Shown here one piece after another: positions 37,388-47,910 of a stretch of 64,000 bases of DNA. A program made the translations under genes and the position numbers. A model generated the notes under the pieces. That model was not told the origin of the DNA, made no database searches, and saw only the letters and a list, made by a program, of their open reading frames with translations. The stretch spans positions 3,311,010-3,375,009 of the forward strand of contig JAQJVL010000056.1 of assembly GCA_035578905.1 (NCBI GenBank). Reading direction: 5' to 3'. This DNA comes from Stictocephala bisonia (Eukaryota > Arthropoda > Insecta > Hemiptera > Membracidae). Positions within the stretch are counted from its first letter, which is position 1; each line of letters begins with the position of its first letter.

Positions 37388-37577
37388 TGAAACAAATGTG
37401 TTACTATTTTGTCACTTATAAATTGATGTTGGCAGCACTGTTACCAATATCAGCTGTTCAAGTAAACTTCTAATACCCCTGTAGATGTGAATTACAAGTT
37501 GACTTAAACAGCTGATAATGGCAACAGTGCTGCCAACATCAATTTATCAGCGACAAAATAGTAACACATTTGTTTCA
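37388..37577. repeat. 190-bp hairpin-forming inverted repeat
   Basis: The left arm from TGAAACAAATGTGTTACTA through AATTGATGTTGGCAGCACTG to TCAGCTGTT is matched in reverse by the right arm ending TAGTAACACATTTGTTTCA. The arms are about 80 bp with few mismatches, and the loop is about 20-30 bp. Probably a foldback MITE. A transcript would form a long hairpin. Confidence 0.85.
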
Positions 37578-37845
37578 TTTTATATGTTATAATTTAATAC
37601 ACAATGTGTTAAACCGTGAAAAAAGTATAGCTAAGCATGCATTTTCCAAATGTATATGGACATTAGTTTGCAGTTTGTCATTTTTTGAATGCATATTAAA
37701 AAAGTTGTTATCTCAATGTTAAACTCCATAAGGAATCTGAACATTTTGAGTTCTCATATATATGTTATTAAGCAAAATATCGAAAAACTGCCAAGTATAA
37801 AAATGTCTTAAGATTACTATTTATATCTTCAACAATCATAAAATA

Positions 37846-38050
37846 TAGGGCGTGCCATAAGAAAATCAAAGTTGACCGCCATATTGGAAAATGGCGGCCG
37901 TTTTTTCAAGATTTAAAATATGTATTTTTAATCGTCTCTAAAAACAAGGTAAGGTTCCCCGTTTAAAGTTTTTTGTCAGACTTATGGTTTCCAAGATCAC
38001 AATGGAAACCATTAAGAAAATGGTGTCATTAAAAAAAGACACCCTGTATA
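37846..38050. mobile_element. Possible mariner-type MITE
   Basis: Starts TAGGGCGTGCCATAAGAAAA and ends with GGTGTCATT...GACACCCTGTATA, an approximate inverted pair of the form (C)AGGGTGTC. It carries CCGCCATATTGGAAAATGGCGG, itself palindromic. It directly abuts the next element and shares its TA. Ends are approximate. Confidence 0.4.
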
Positions 38051-38960
38051 CAGAGGGTACATTCTGTCTGGAAACACCTTTATTAATCAAAATATAAGTT
38101 CGAAACTTTTACAATCTTAATAGCTCATGGGCACCTTCTTTTTGGAACATTGTTTAGTCATTCCACTCTAGCGCGGGACGTAGGCCTACTGTCCAGTATA
38201 TCGTCAGTATTCTTTATGGAAGCCTATACTTTGTGATGTATCACTTTAAAGGGCATTGTAAACTGAATTGAATACCACAAGCAGCATATCTAGAGAATCA
38301 CTATATTATAAAATGGAGTACTTTGAATATTGAAAATCGGTGATGTTTTACTCACGAAATGAAACAATTTCGTTTTACCTTCACCGTGAAACTGAAGAAG
38401 GGAGACAGTTCAAACATTTACTTTTTCACCAAATGGTGCTAAAATGTTAGTGTTAAGCTCTTTATAACATCATAAATTAATTTTTATTTTTATAAGAAAT
38501 TAAAAAAATCATTATTTACGCACTGTTATTGTAATAAAAATGCATAAGAAGTGTAGTAATAAAATCAGCTTAACATTAAAATTTTGTTTTATATCAATTA
38601 AACTTTTTTTTTATGTTAGGAAATGACTTACTGTGGCAAGAACTAAGTGAAAATTAAATTGTTTTACATCATCAATTCTCATTACACAAAGTACTATATT
38701 TTCTGATAGAGCGATTCCTTAGAGATGCAATTCATGGCATTCAATTTAGTTCATTACAACCTTTAAAGTGATGTATCGCAAGGTATAGGCTTCCATGAGA
38801 ATATTGAAGGAACCCTCGACAAGACGTCCCCCATTAGTATGACATGACTTAATAATGTTACAAAAAGTAGGCGCCCAATCCCTATCACGATTGTAAAAAG
38901 TTGTGAATTCATGTTGAATAAAGAATATATTTAGGTGTTTCCAACATAATATACACCCTG
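38051..38960. mobile_element. 910-bp TA-flanked foldback element
   Basis: Ends CAGAGGGTACATTC...GGAAACACCT and, inverted, CAGGGTGTATATTATG..GGAAACACCT, each next to TA (38,049-38,050 and 38,961-38,962). The arms continue inward for about 300 bp. GGAAGCCTATAC near 38,219 pairs with GTATAGGCTTCC near 38,785. ATCACTTTAAAGG pairs with CCTTTAAAGTGAT. The TA duplication suggests Tc1/mariner. No transposase coding. Confidence 0.75.
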
Positions 38961-39234
38961 TATATTTGATTTTATGACACAGACATTGATGAAAGTGTCA
39001 TAAGCAGAGTCCTATCGTCTGAATGGCCTCCTTTATTTTAATGCATTTTTATTAGAGTAAATATGAAAGAGATTGCGCTTTTTAAAATGCCGTTTTTGAT
39101 TCACCCATTTACCTTGCTTAATAAGCTGTCAGTGAAATGTTTTACGCCAATCTTCATTCAAACGTTACTCTACCCTTTGTCCATAGACTAATGAAATTAT
39201 TCACACAGAGTAAGAGAAGAACCAGGGAATGTTG

Positions 39235-39320
39235 TTGAAAAAATCCAGGCGAGGCTAATATCCGACCCTGCACTATCTGTAAATACTGACCGCTCGGCCA
39301 CCGGCTCTCACTAAGTATAG
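39235..39320 (-). mobile_element. tRNA-derived SINE fragment
   Basis: On the minus strand GAGAGCCGG is followed by a perfect A box TGGCCGAGCGG. Downstream come a degraded B box and TTAGCCTCGCCTGGATT, a tail like that of the SINE at 12,928-13,135. Confidence 0.6.
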
Positions 39321-39544
39321 CCTACTGCCCACAGAGCAAGTAATACAAAACGATAATTATTGTATTACTTGCTCTGAATAATTCTAAGTAACTATACATA
39401 ATCAGTAATTTAATAAACTCTTGACATACGACGACGACTGTCTAAAATGTGTTCTTAATTGAATACAACTAAATTACATTCAAGAATAGTAGACCCACGT
39501 ATCAAAACATAACGAAACAATATTAACTTGCAAAAAATTTAAAG

Positions 39545-39665
39545 ACGTTGCCCTGGCTATTGGACTATTAATAAATAGTCAACCGTAATTAGTAACAATG
39601 ACTACACTCGTTCATCACACTCATTCGCCCACATCTTGACGATCGGCGTCTTATGAATGAATAAT
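39545..39665 (+). repeat. Dispersed repeat R6, copy 1
   Basis: AACAATGACTACACTCG, CACTCATTCGCCCA and GACGATCGGCGTCTTA recur in the same order at 56,965-57,050. The first block also recurs near 47,790. Unclassified dispersed family. Confidence 0.6.
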
Positions 39666-39959
39666 AAATAACCACAAACCTAAACAGGCCTTTATCACCA
39701 AAGCAAAGTGTGATTTGTTGAATCGGCATGAGAAAAAACACTTGATTCATCAAGACAAGAGCCAATCAGAGATTTAGACCTAGGTCATATTGTACTATCA
39801 GTTTAACCGATAACGAGTAGAGTTCAAGATGACTTGACTTGTGTGTGTATATATATAGCGTATGGTTTTTGTCAGTTGCCATTTATTATTACAAAAATGT
39901 ATGAAAGCTGTGTATTATACTTGGAAAAAACTACAAAAGTTATAAAATATTAATACAAA

Positions 39960-40125
39960 TTAAAAGAAAATAACAAGTGATCTCTTGTTACAAATCTAGA
40001 TTAAATCCATTAAGCCATTTAAGAAATGCCTCACTTATTATATTCATGCTAGCTAATCCCTCCGAAAATAGAGCTGGTGCATTCTGTAACTATGTGATCC
40101 ATTGTTTGGATAAGTTGAAAATAAG
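39960..40125 (-). pseudogene. LINE 3' end (non-inverted part)
   Basis: Homologous to the LINE tail at 30,910-31,075: GTAACTATGTGATCCA(C/T)TGTTTGGAT and AATCCCTCCG are shared. On the minus strand it covers the C-terminal QT-DHIVTE to LDL region of the Jockey/CR1-like protein. It lies back-to-back with the plus-strand RT piece that follows. Confidence 0.75.
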
Positions 40126-40137
40126 TTAAAGGTATCT

Positions 40138-40975
40138 GCACCTTTTGTTGGTCTCACAGCGGCTTATGACACAATATGTAAGAATGTAAGAATGTAAGAA
40201 TAAGAATGTATGGTACAAAGGTTTGTTATTAAAGTTTTACAGCCTCCTTCCCTGTCCCTTTCTTTTGCACTTCTGGAGTCAATGCTTAGTGCAAGGCTAA
40301 TAAACGTTTATCTCAGTCGTGAAGAAAGCTCTTTTAGACAACTGAAGGATGGTCTGCTACAGGGGTCCGTACTTGCTCCAATTTTATTTAACGTGTATAC
40401 AACTGACATCCCAATCACCAAGTCTAGAAAATGTATATATCAGATGATAATGCTTTAGCTTATCAACACAAGTACTCACAGACGATCTTAAAACCCACGA
40501 AGATTATTTTAGAACCTGGAAGCTAAATCCTAAGTCATCAAACACCAAAGTAGCCTGTTTACACCTCAGTAAACGAATAGCGTTTTTCGAAAATTAAACA
40601 TCTTTCTAAATGGTGTAAAACTCCACCACAATGATCATCCACAGTACCTCGGAGTAATATTAGATCGATCGCTGACCTTTAAAAGCCAAAAAACAGCAGC
40701 TAAAATTAAAACCAGGGCAAATGTACATCATTTTGCTGGAACAACTCGGGGAGCTAACGCACACGTCCTGCGTACAACTGCTTTGTCACTGGTTTATTCA
40801 ACTGGTGAATACAGTGCTCCCGTATGGCTAAGTAGCGCACATAAAGCGATTGATGTCCAACTTATAGAGCCATGAGAGCTATTACTGGCACTCGCAAGGC
40901 AACTTCACTACCTTGGCTCCTGGTGTTGTGCGATGTAGCTCCTCCAGAAATAAGACTTGACTTGTGATTTATACC
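40138..40975 (+). pseudogene. Jockey/CR1-like LINE reverse transcriptase
   Basis: Begins at RT motif A (GLTAAYDTI), then QLKDGLLQGSVLAPILFNVY (motif B), then the YADD region, where a shift at about 40,440 separates Y from DDNALAY. After that come YFRTWKLNPKSSNTKVACL, YLGVILDRSLTFK, SLVYSTGEYSAPVWLSSAH and WLLVLCDVAPPEIRL, the conserved course of Jockey/CR1-type elements. Stops and shifts are frequent. A short GTAAGAAT tandem expansion lies near 40,178-40,206. The 5' part and endonuclease are absent. Confidence 0.88.
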
Positions 40976-42369
40976 TAGAAACCAAACTACTTCACTAACC
41001 TCCATGTACTTCGTAAATATTTATTCCGCCAATTTTTTTTAACTGAATATGAAATGATTGTAACTATATGTTTTTGCGGTGACTACATTGTTTAAAAAAA
41101 TAAAAAAAAAACTGTTTCAGGCAAACGTTTTAGCCGGAAACTTTACATATGATTAGTATTTTTATAAGATGGGTATTTAAGTTTACACGATGTTCATAAT
41201 ATATTAAAAAGTAAGCTACTAGCTTACTTATATTTCAGTTAATATTCACTTATGAGACAGATTGTGCATACAATAAGCCGATTATGAATGAGAGTACCTG
41301 GTACACCAAATTATGCTCAGGAAGGCCCATTTATTGATAGCCATAAAACGAGGACAACTAGCTGTAGTTGAACATGGAATCCGAACCACGTTAAACTAGT
41401 TAGTTTTGTATTAAAAAAGTTTGATTTTCAGCGTACTGACAAGCCTTTAGGCTCAGTTTTCCATCTGAACCTTTGCCATCATCCACAGGGCACCCAAAAC
41501 TTTTTCGGCGATGTTACGACGATGGCAACCATTGAGCGGACGCCGTGTCCGAGATTACAGTTACAGCATCTCACCCCGAATGCCGACGTATGCTGTAAGT
41601 TAAATATAGGCCCTATGTATCCTTCATATATTGTGAAAACAGGTTTGTTAAAATACGACTAAACCTATCTTTGACTGGTTAGTGTAAAGTTACCATTTTT
41701 ATGCATAACTGCTAATTATTTACACAAAGACATATTCTTAAAGAAATGAATGTATATAAAGCGGTCACTTCTTAAGTAAAATTCATACTGTTGCGTAACA
41801 CAAGTATATTGAAGTTACCAACATACCATATCTGGCGGTAGTCGTAAACCTTGTTAAGTTACAATCCGAAGGTCTTCCCAAGACACAAATTATATCCAAA
41901 TCAGGTAACACACACAGTTTTAACACACAGCAGCACACAGAACACACGTTAACGATCCGAGAGTAGTGGATACTGGCGACGTTATCTCAGAGCACTATGA
42001 CCTTGGCGTTATCACCTAAGGCGCTTTCAACAGTAAACAACCACGACGGAGACAGTGTTGGGAGGGAATGTGAAAGCGACGATGTTTACCCGTCGTCATC
42101 GATATGTTAACTACCACTAACTGAAAACATCGACATAGGTCAACATACGATGTCATTATAAGTACGTGTCTATATGAGTCACCACCATCGATGTATTCCA
42201 CTGACTGGATGGTGGTGGGGGTAGCCACTCGGTGCTGGACGCGTGTAGCCTTGTTTCCAGCGTTCAGCTAACAATCCATTTGTTTATACATCAATTATCT
42301 CCAATGACTAAAATCATTGAATAATGAATACAAGATTTTTTTTAGGATACGATATCAAGAAAAATAGTA
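40976..42369. other. Intergenic, no gene seen
   Basis: No gene recognised. Moderately GC-rich around 41,510-41,580 and 42,000-42,240. It ends at the TA flanking the pogo-type element. Confidence 0.35.
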
Positions 42370-42499
42370 CAGTGAACTCCTATTATCCGATCTCCAACTA
42401 TTCGAATAGTTGGTTATCCGAATTGCATTTAGAATGTTTAAGATATTCTATGATGGTTATTTTCTATGATTAAGAGACGTATAGTTTTAATTTTCTTCT

Positions 42500-44562
42500 A
42501 AAAAATACAACGGCTCATAACAACATACAATACAATGTTAAATCTAGTCATACGTACGTTTACTACGATAAATAACGCATAATATACTCTTACTCTTACT
42601 CCCATGGCCACACATATCTAAGAAGATATTTGGCCGCACCAACAAAGTCCCTCCATCTGTCTCTATCCTCCGCGTCTTCCTCAGTCACTCCCAATCGCTC
42701 CAGGTCTCCCTTCACTTGTTTCCACCACTTTTGCCGTGGTCTTCCTCTCGGTCTTCTTCCTTCGGGATTCCTCATTATAACTTGTTTCAAATTATGATTC
42801 TCCTCTCTTATTAAAACATGTCCAGCCCATCTAATCCTTCTGCATTTAAATTCACAAACTACATCCGGGTCCCTGTAAAGTTCTCTCAACTCCCTGTTGT
42901 GTCTCTTCTCCACTCTCCTTCTTCAAAAATTGGCCCATAAATTTTTCTGAGGATCTTATTTTCAAAGACAATTAGTTTCCTTTCTTCTTTTTTATTGATT
43001 TTCCATGTTTCAGCTCCATAGAGCAATACTGGACTGATGATTGTTTTATATATTCGAATTTTGGTTGTTTGTGACAGTAATTTTGAAGACATTAGTTTGT
43101 TGCATGCGTAAAAACATCTGTTTGCAAGATTTAGCCTATTTTGTATTTCTATTTCATCTTTGTTTTCTCTAGATATTACAACGCCTAAATATTTAAAAGA
43201 ATCTACCTTTTCAAATTCATGGCCTTCTACTTGGAGAGTGTCTTGATTTATGTTAATTGGATTTCTGGCAAATTGCATATATTTGGTTTTTTCATCATTT
43301 ACTTTTAGACCTAATTGTTCTGTTTCTTCCATGAATAATTTTGTTAGCAGCCGTACGTCTTCTAAATTTTCTGCAAGAATTACTACATCGTCTGCGAATG
43401 CCAGTACATTAATTTTGTAGCCAATTGTTATTCCTCCATCCATTTTTGCTACCTTTTGGAGAGCTTCTTCTATCGCTAGGTTGAAGAGGATTGGGGAGAG
43501 TCCATCACCCTGTCTTACACCTGCATTGATTCTGAAGGGTTCCGAAACTCTTCCATTTACTCGTACTGAGCCTGTGGAGTCAATCATACATGTTCTAGCA
43601 AGATTTATCAGCTTTATTGGAATCCCAAACTTGTCCATCTTTTTCCACAGTCTCTCTCTATTTAAACTATCATATGCTTTTTGGAGATCAATAAATATTA
43701 CAAAAAATTCTTTATTAAACTCCCAGTACTTCGATATAATTTCTTTAAGAATAAATATTTGATTCGTTGTTGACCTGCCTTTCATAAAACCTGCCTGATG
43801 CTCTAGGATTAATTCGCATGTATACTCTTCAATACGACTTAATACTATCTTAGATAAAACTTTATAAGGTATGCCAAGGAGTGAGATGCCTCTAAAATTA
43901 CTACACTCTTCTTTCTCTCCTTAACGCATAATATACTTCGATAAATACTGTACACTATGCCAGCGTCTTAAAAATACAACGGCTCATAACAACGTACAAT
44001 AGAAAGTTAAATCTAGTCATACGTACGTTTATTACGATAAATAACGCATAATATACTTCGATAAATACTGTACACTATGCCAGCGTCTTAAAAATACAAC
44101 GGCTCATAACAACGTACAATAGAATGTTAAATCTAGTCATACGTACGTTTATTACGATAAATAACGCATAATATACTTCGATAAATACTGTACACTATGC
44201 CAGCGTCTTAAAAATACAACGGCTCATAACAACGTACAATAGAATGTTAAATCTAGTCATACGTACGTTTATTACGATAAATAACGCATAATATACTCCG
44301 ATACTGTACACTATGCCAGCGTCTTAAAAATACAACAGCTCATAACAACGTACAATAGAATGTTAAATCTAGTCATACGTACGTTTATTACGATAAATAA
44401 CGCATAATATAATTCGATAAATACTGTACAATATGCCAGCGTCTTAAAAATACAACGGCTCATAACAACGTACAATAGAATGTTAAATCTAGTCATACGT
44501 ACGTTTATTACGATAAATAGCGCATAATATACTTCGATAAATACTGTACACTATGCCAGCGT
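42500..44562. repeat. 120-bp tandem array, ~6 copies, split
   Basis: The anchor (G/A)GCTCATAACAACGTACAAT occurs at 42512 (as AACATACAAT), 43981, 44101, 44221, 44337 and 44457. The period is 120 bp, except 116 where TAAA is lost. The first copy is split by the LINE at 42,589-43,921. Units contain CTAGTCATACGTACGTTTA and ATAACGCATAATATACTTCG. The copies next to the LINE match on both sides, showing the array existed before the LINE arrived. Confidence 0.95.
42589..43921 (-). pseudogene. 5'-truncated RTE-clade LINE
   Basis: Flanked by a 16-bp duplication TAACGCATAATATACT (42,573-42,588 and 43,922-43,937). The minus frame is open from the truncated 5' edge at 43,920 to 42,886: NFRGISLLGIPYKVLSKI, IFIDLQKAYDSLNRERLW (motif A), GVRQGDGLSPILFNLAI (motif B), VLAFADDVVILAE (catalytic motif C), FKYLGVVIS. 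One frameshift near 42,900 leads to the C-terminal frame (42,913-42,596) with RRIRWAGHVL and GRRPRGRPRQKW. These are features of RTE-type elements. The stop TAA falls inside the 3' tail GAGTAAGAGTAAGAGT, with no separate 3' UTR. Only one shift and good motif conservation imply a fairly recent insertion. Confidence 0.93.
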
Positions 44563-44909
44563 CTTAAAAAAAGAACAAATTAAAATTCCAGCAGAAAACA
44601 TCATCTGTAATTACGCAATTAATTATGTAATTCTACATTTTTTTAGTTTAAAATATTTATTTTTTAGTCTCATTTCAATATTTAAATAATAATTTAATGA
44701 AAAAACCTGTTTGTTAACAACCACCCAATAATCCAAATTGTTTAATAACAATTTGGGTGTGGTTCCAATGGATTCTAATAGTTGGAGTTCTACTGTACAT
44801 GGAATATCTGTACTACCGTTAGTGACAAACATCAACAATATGGAGCACTATAAGACTGCACAGTTTAATTGATTGTTTTACATTATTATTTATTGAGTTA
44901 TATTTGTTA

Positions 44910-45195
44910 TTTTAATGATAAATATTGATTTAATTTAATCGTTCTAAGTTTGATTAGTTGGTGTTAATCAAACCAACCAATGGTCACTACTGCTAATGAC
45001 GTAATGGGCGGTGCTTGCTATTGCAGCGCCAGAACGCGGTCTTCCGTCTCCTGGTTGCCATGACAATTTTAAAATGGAATTAGACAGTGTGGGAAGAGTA
45101 GTTTTCTGTCTCACTTCTACCACTCAGTGCTTCTCGCCCACACCAGTGCGTTCAGTAGGTCGTTTTCTAAGAGGCCTATCTATAGTGTATTATCT
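44910..45195 (+). repeat. Dispersed repeat D1, copy 2
   Basis: Matches 17,713-17,995 over about 280 bp. GTTTGATTAGTTGGTGTTAATCAAAC (44,947-44,972 approx.) can form a 9-bp stem. The corresponding stem in the other copy is weaker. No adjacent satellite here. Confidence 0.85.
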
Positions 45196-45619
45196 GCATT
45201 GCCAACTACACACATACATCGACATAATGAAAGTGAATAAAAATGTGTAGCCTATTATCATTGACTAAAGAAACAAGAAGACTGCCCACTCTTATAGTCC
45301 CGTGAAGCCGGGTTTCCGTTCATTGAAATTAGTTCTGTTAGATGTTTCACAGGTAGAGCCAGCAGTCTTCCTCTCTCCTGTCTTTCTCCAATACACGCTG
45401 AAGTGACTAACAGCTGAGTTGATAGTATGCTAAATAGTCGTCCTTAGTTGAAACGAATCGCCGTTAGTTAGTAATACGTACGCGTCTGTAAAAGATACAT
45501 TGACTTAGGCAGTCTAATTCTATATGGTCAATGGTATTATTAAAAATACACACCTTTTATATGTGTACACAGTATTTTATGTATTTCATAATACATAAAT
45601 ACACTGACATGTTACACTG
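45196..45619. other. Intergenic, no gene seen
   Basis: No gene or repeat recognised. Confidence 0.4.
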
Positions 45620-46135
45620 ACAAATTGAACATCTTACTTCGGAGACTTTGAATGTTTTCAAATAGAGACATCTTGAGTTCAGCGTACTACGGATGTGTCT
45701 GCCCATACTTAGTCTATGGACTCCCAATATGGGGCGCTGAATGCTCAAGGTTGAAGTGCATTTCTTCATTGCAAAAAAAAAAGGCTCTGAGAGTTGAATT
45801 ACCCCAAAATAAATCTTATAGAGGACTACCTTGTAAGTAACACATTACTTACTTTCCCTTCACTATATATCTTGGAAACTCTTTTGTTCACGAAGAAAAA
45901 TATTCACCTTTTCCATCTAAAATCACATGCTCTTAGAAATTTACATAACTTAGATATTCCCCGTCATAATAGTACTTTTTATAAGTCCACTTACAACTGT
46001 GTTAAGTTGTATAATAAGTTACCCAGGTTCTTGAAGGCTGAAGCTTGTGTGCATGTTTTTAGAAAGAGTTTGAAATGTGTTTTATTAGAAAAAAGGAATT
46101 TTATTCAGTTTCTGACTATTTACAAGATACAATAA
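45620..46135 (+). pseudogene. 3' end of a second non-LTR LINE
   Basis: A frame to 45,840 reads SAYYGCVCPYLVYGLPIWG, the region just after the RT catalytic core in CR1/Jockey-type elements. A frameshift near 45,800-45,835 leads to the second frame (to 46,135): LLTFPSLYILETLLF, LHNLDIPRHNSTFYKS and VKLYNKLPRFLK, the usual C-terminal end. The family differs from the LINE at 40 kb. 5' truncated; the tail after 46,136 is AT-rich without a clear poly(A). Confidence 0.87.
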
Positions 46136-46961
46136 TAGATAGTAAGCATAAGTTAAATAGTTATAATTTATGAATTAATTGTAAATAGTTTATGTTAATG
46201 AAATGTTGTGTAATAGGTTAAGGAAGACGTTTGTCAAGAACAATCTTGTTTTTATGATAATAACATTTATTTGATTTGAATAGATTATAAATAATGTTTA
46301 TTAAAATGTACACAAATTTTACAATATATAATGTGAACTAACGTTATTAAATATATTTAAAGCCAAACTACAAATTAAATAGTGTATATATAGTGTTTTC
46401 CAAGTATAAACAGACAAACGACTTAACTAAGTAGTCAACAATGACAAACTAAACAAACAGCCAGTAACGGTAATGACAGATATTTCCAAAAAACAACTCA
46501 ACGTCTTGGTCAACGAAAACAAAACCGAGGTATGGCCATAGACACCAAACCACTATACAACATAAACTATGAATATCTTCCAACTGAGTGCTTTAACGTC
46601 CAATTTAAAGTACCGTACATAATATCTTTAGGACAATAAACAGAGTAAATCGTTTTAACTAATGATTTGTTTGTAAGTACTAACATTAAGTTTACCTACA
46701 CAACTGATCATCAGCCTGATAAACTAAATTATTAAACGGTTTATATACATCAAATAATTGTCTGTCCAAACTTTATATCTAAAAATGTGTATGTTTACTT
46801 GTTTTTTTTATATTTTTGTTTATTTTTTAGTATTTTGTTGGGGTGAAAGGCAAATTTAACTTTTCTTAACATTATGATTTTATTTTTGATTATCTGATCC
46901 GTTTATTAAGTTTAACTTACCTTAGGAATAACAGCGTAAAAGAAACGTCAAAGAAAGGTTT
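46136..46961. other. AT-rich intergenic
   Basis: It may include LINE 3' UTR at its start. No gene recognised. Confidence 0.35.
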
Positions 46962-46965
46962 TTAA

Positions 46966-47593
46966 CTCTTTTAGTGCCAACGTCCTGTTAACCCGACGTT
47001 CAAAAAACTGCATAAAGTGCAAATGTCCTAATAACAGGAAGTCATGAACAAAATTCATTTAAAAAATTCAAAAATAAACTTTTTATTGATTTAGGATTAT
47101 CGTCTTATTTTTTTAAAAAATTACACAAAACCATGATTTTGTATGTTTGTATTTAGTTCTATTTAGTGACAGTATTAATACAAAAGGTTGTAAAACCTAT
47201 CACTTAAAAATGTCCATAACTTTCTTATTTGTCAACATATTTTGTGCAATTTCAACAGGATTTTAGTAGCCTAACTAAACTGTCTTCAAAGTAAAGTGAG
47301 TGAATAGAATCCACATCTTTCAATCATAGTCATAAGGATGCCCAAATTAAAAAAGAGATAACAAACTTTTGATTGTCATAAATTTATTTTTAATAAAAAC
47401 AGCATATATAGTGAAAGGCTTTTTTAAATGTATTATTTTAATAGACTGGTAATTTATGTATAATTAGGTATTACAATTATTAATGTTGCGTAATTAATAA
47501 CTGAGATATTAATTATTTAATGACACGCTGTACCAATTGATAGAAACGCACTGGCAGAGAGTAACTTTGAAAATGCCTCTGGCACTAAAAGGG
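46966..47593. mobile_element. piggyBac-type MITE
   Basis: Flanked by TTAA on both sides (46,962-46,965 and 47,594-47,597). The 14-bp ends are CTCTTTTAGTGCCA and, inverted, CCCTTTTAGTGCCA. TTAA duplication with C(C/T)CTTT ends is the piggyBac signature. At 628 bp it has no transposase coding. Confidence 0.8.
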
Positions 47594-47682
47594 TTAAGAA
47601 TAAACCTTTACGGTAACATTAATTAGTTTTAAGAAGTTTTAATCAACACAATATGTTGAGGAATCACGCTTGACAGTTCACC

Positions 47683-47830
47683 GAAAATAAGACCAATACT
47701 AAATGGTTTGGAATCCATATCAAATTGTAGGTTCCTTAGTTTCCTCCGCCATTGGGCATTGATAAGTATGCTCTGCTTAAGGAAATACAACAATGACTAC
47801 ACTCTCTCAAATATTCGCAATTATATTGAC
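47683..47830 (+). repeat. Dispersed repeat R6, copy 2
   Basis: Shares AAAATAAGACCAA, GGTTCCTTAGTT and AACAATGACTACACTC with the copies at 56,855-57,055 and, for the last block, 39,600. More diverged than those. Confidence 0.5.
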
Positions 47831-47910
47831 CATCAGTAATATTTATTTAGTATGAAAATATATTAGTTATCTTTTAATAGTTATGCCTACCAATTGCAAC
47901 ATACCTCTTA

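Larger units (their letters stand above)
42370..44795. mobile_element. Pogo-type element with nested array and LINE
   Basis: The left end CAGTGAACTCC follows TA (42,368-42,369). The right end, inverted, is CAGTAGAACTCC, followed by TA (44,796-44,797). CAGT..GAACTCC with a TA duplication is typical of pogo/Tigger-type elements. Near the left end is a perfect 20-bp palindrome, CCAACTATTCGAATAGTTGG (42,394-42,413). The interior is a 120-bp tandem array plus a later RTE insertion. No pogo transposase is encoded, so it is non-autonomous. Removing the LINE leaves about 1.1 kb. Confidence 0.72.

Noticed and set aside
42016..42228. 70-codon minus frame
   Set aside because: Unrecognised, in a moderately GC-rich stretch beside the pogo-type element, with no supporting context.
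43481..43762. 93-codon plus frame
   Set aside because: Antisense shadow of the RTE reverse transcriptase.
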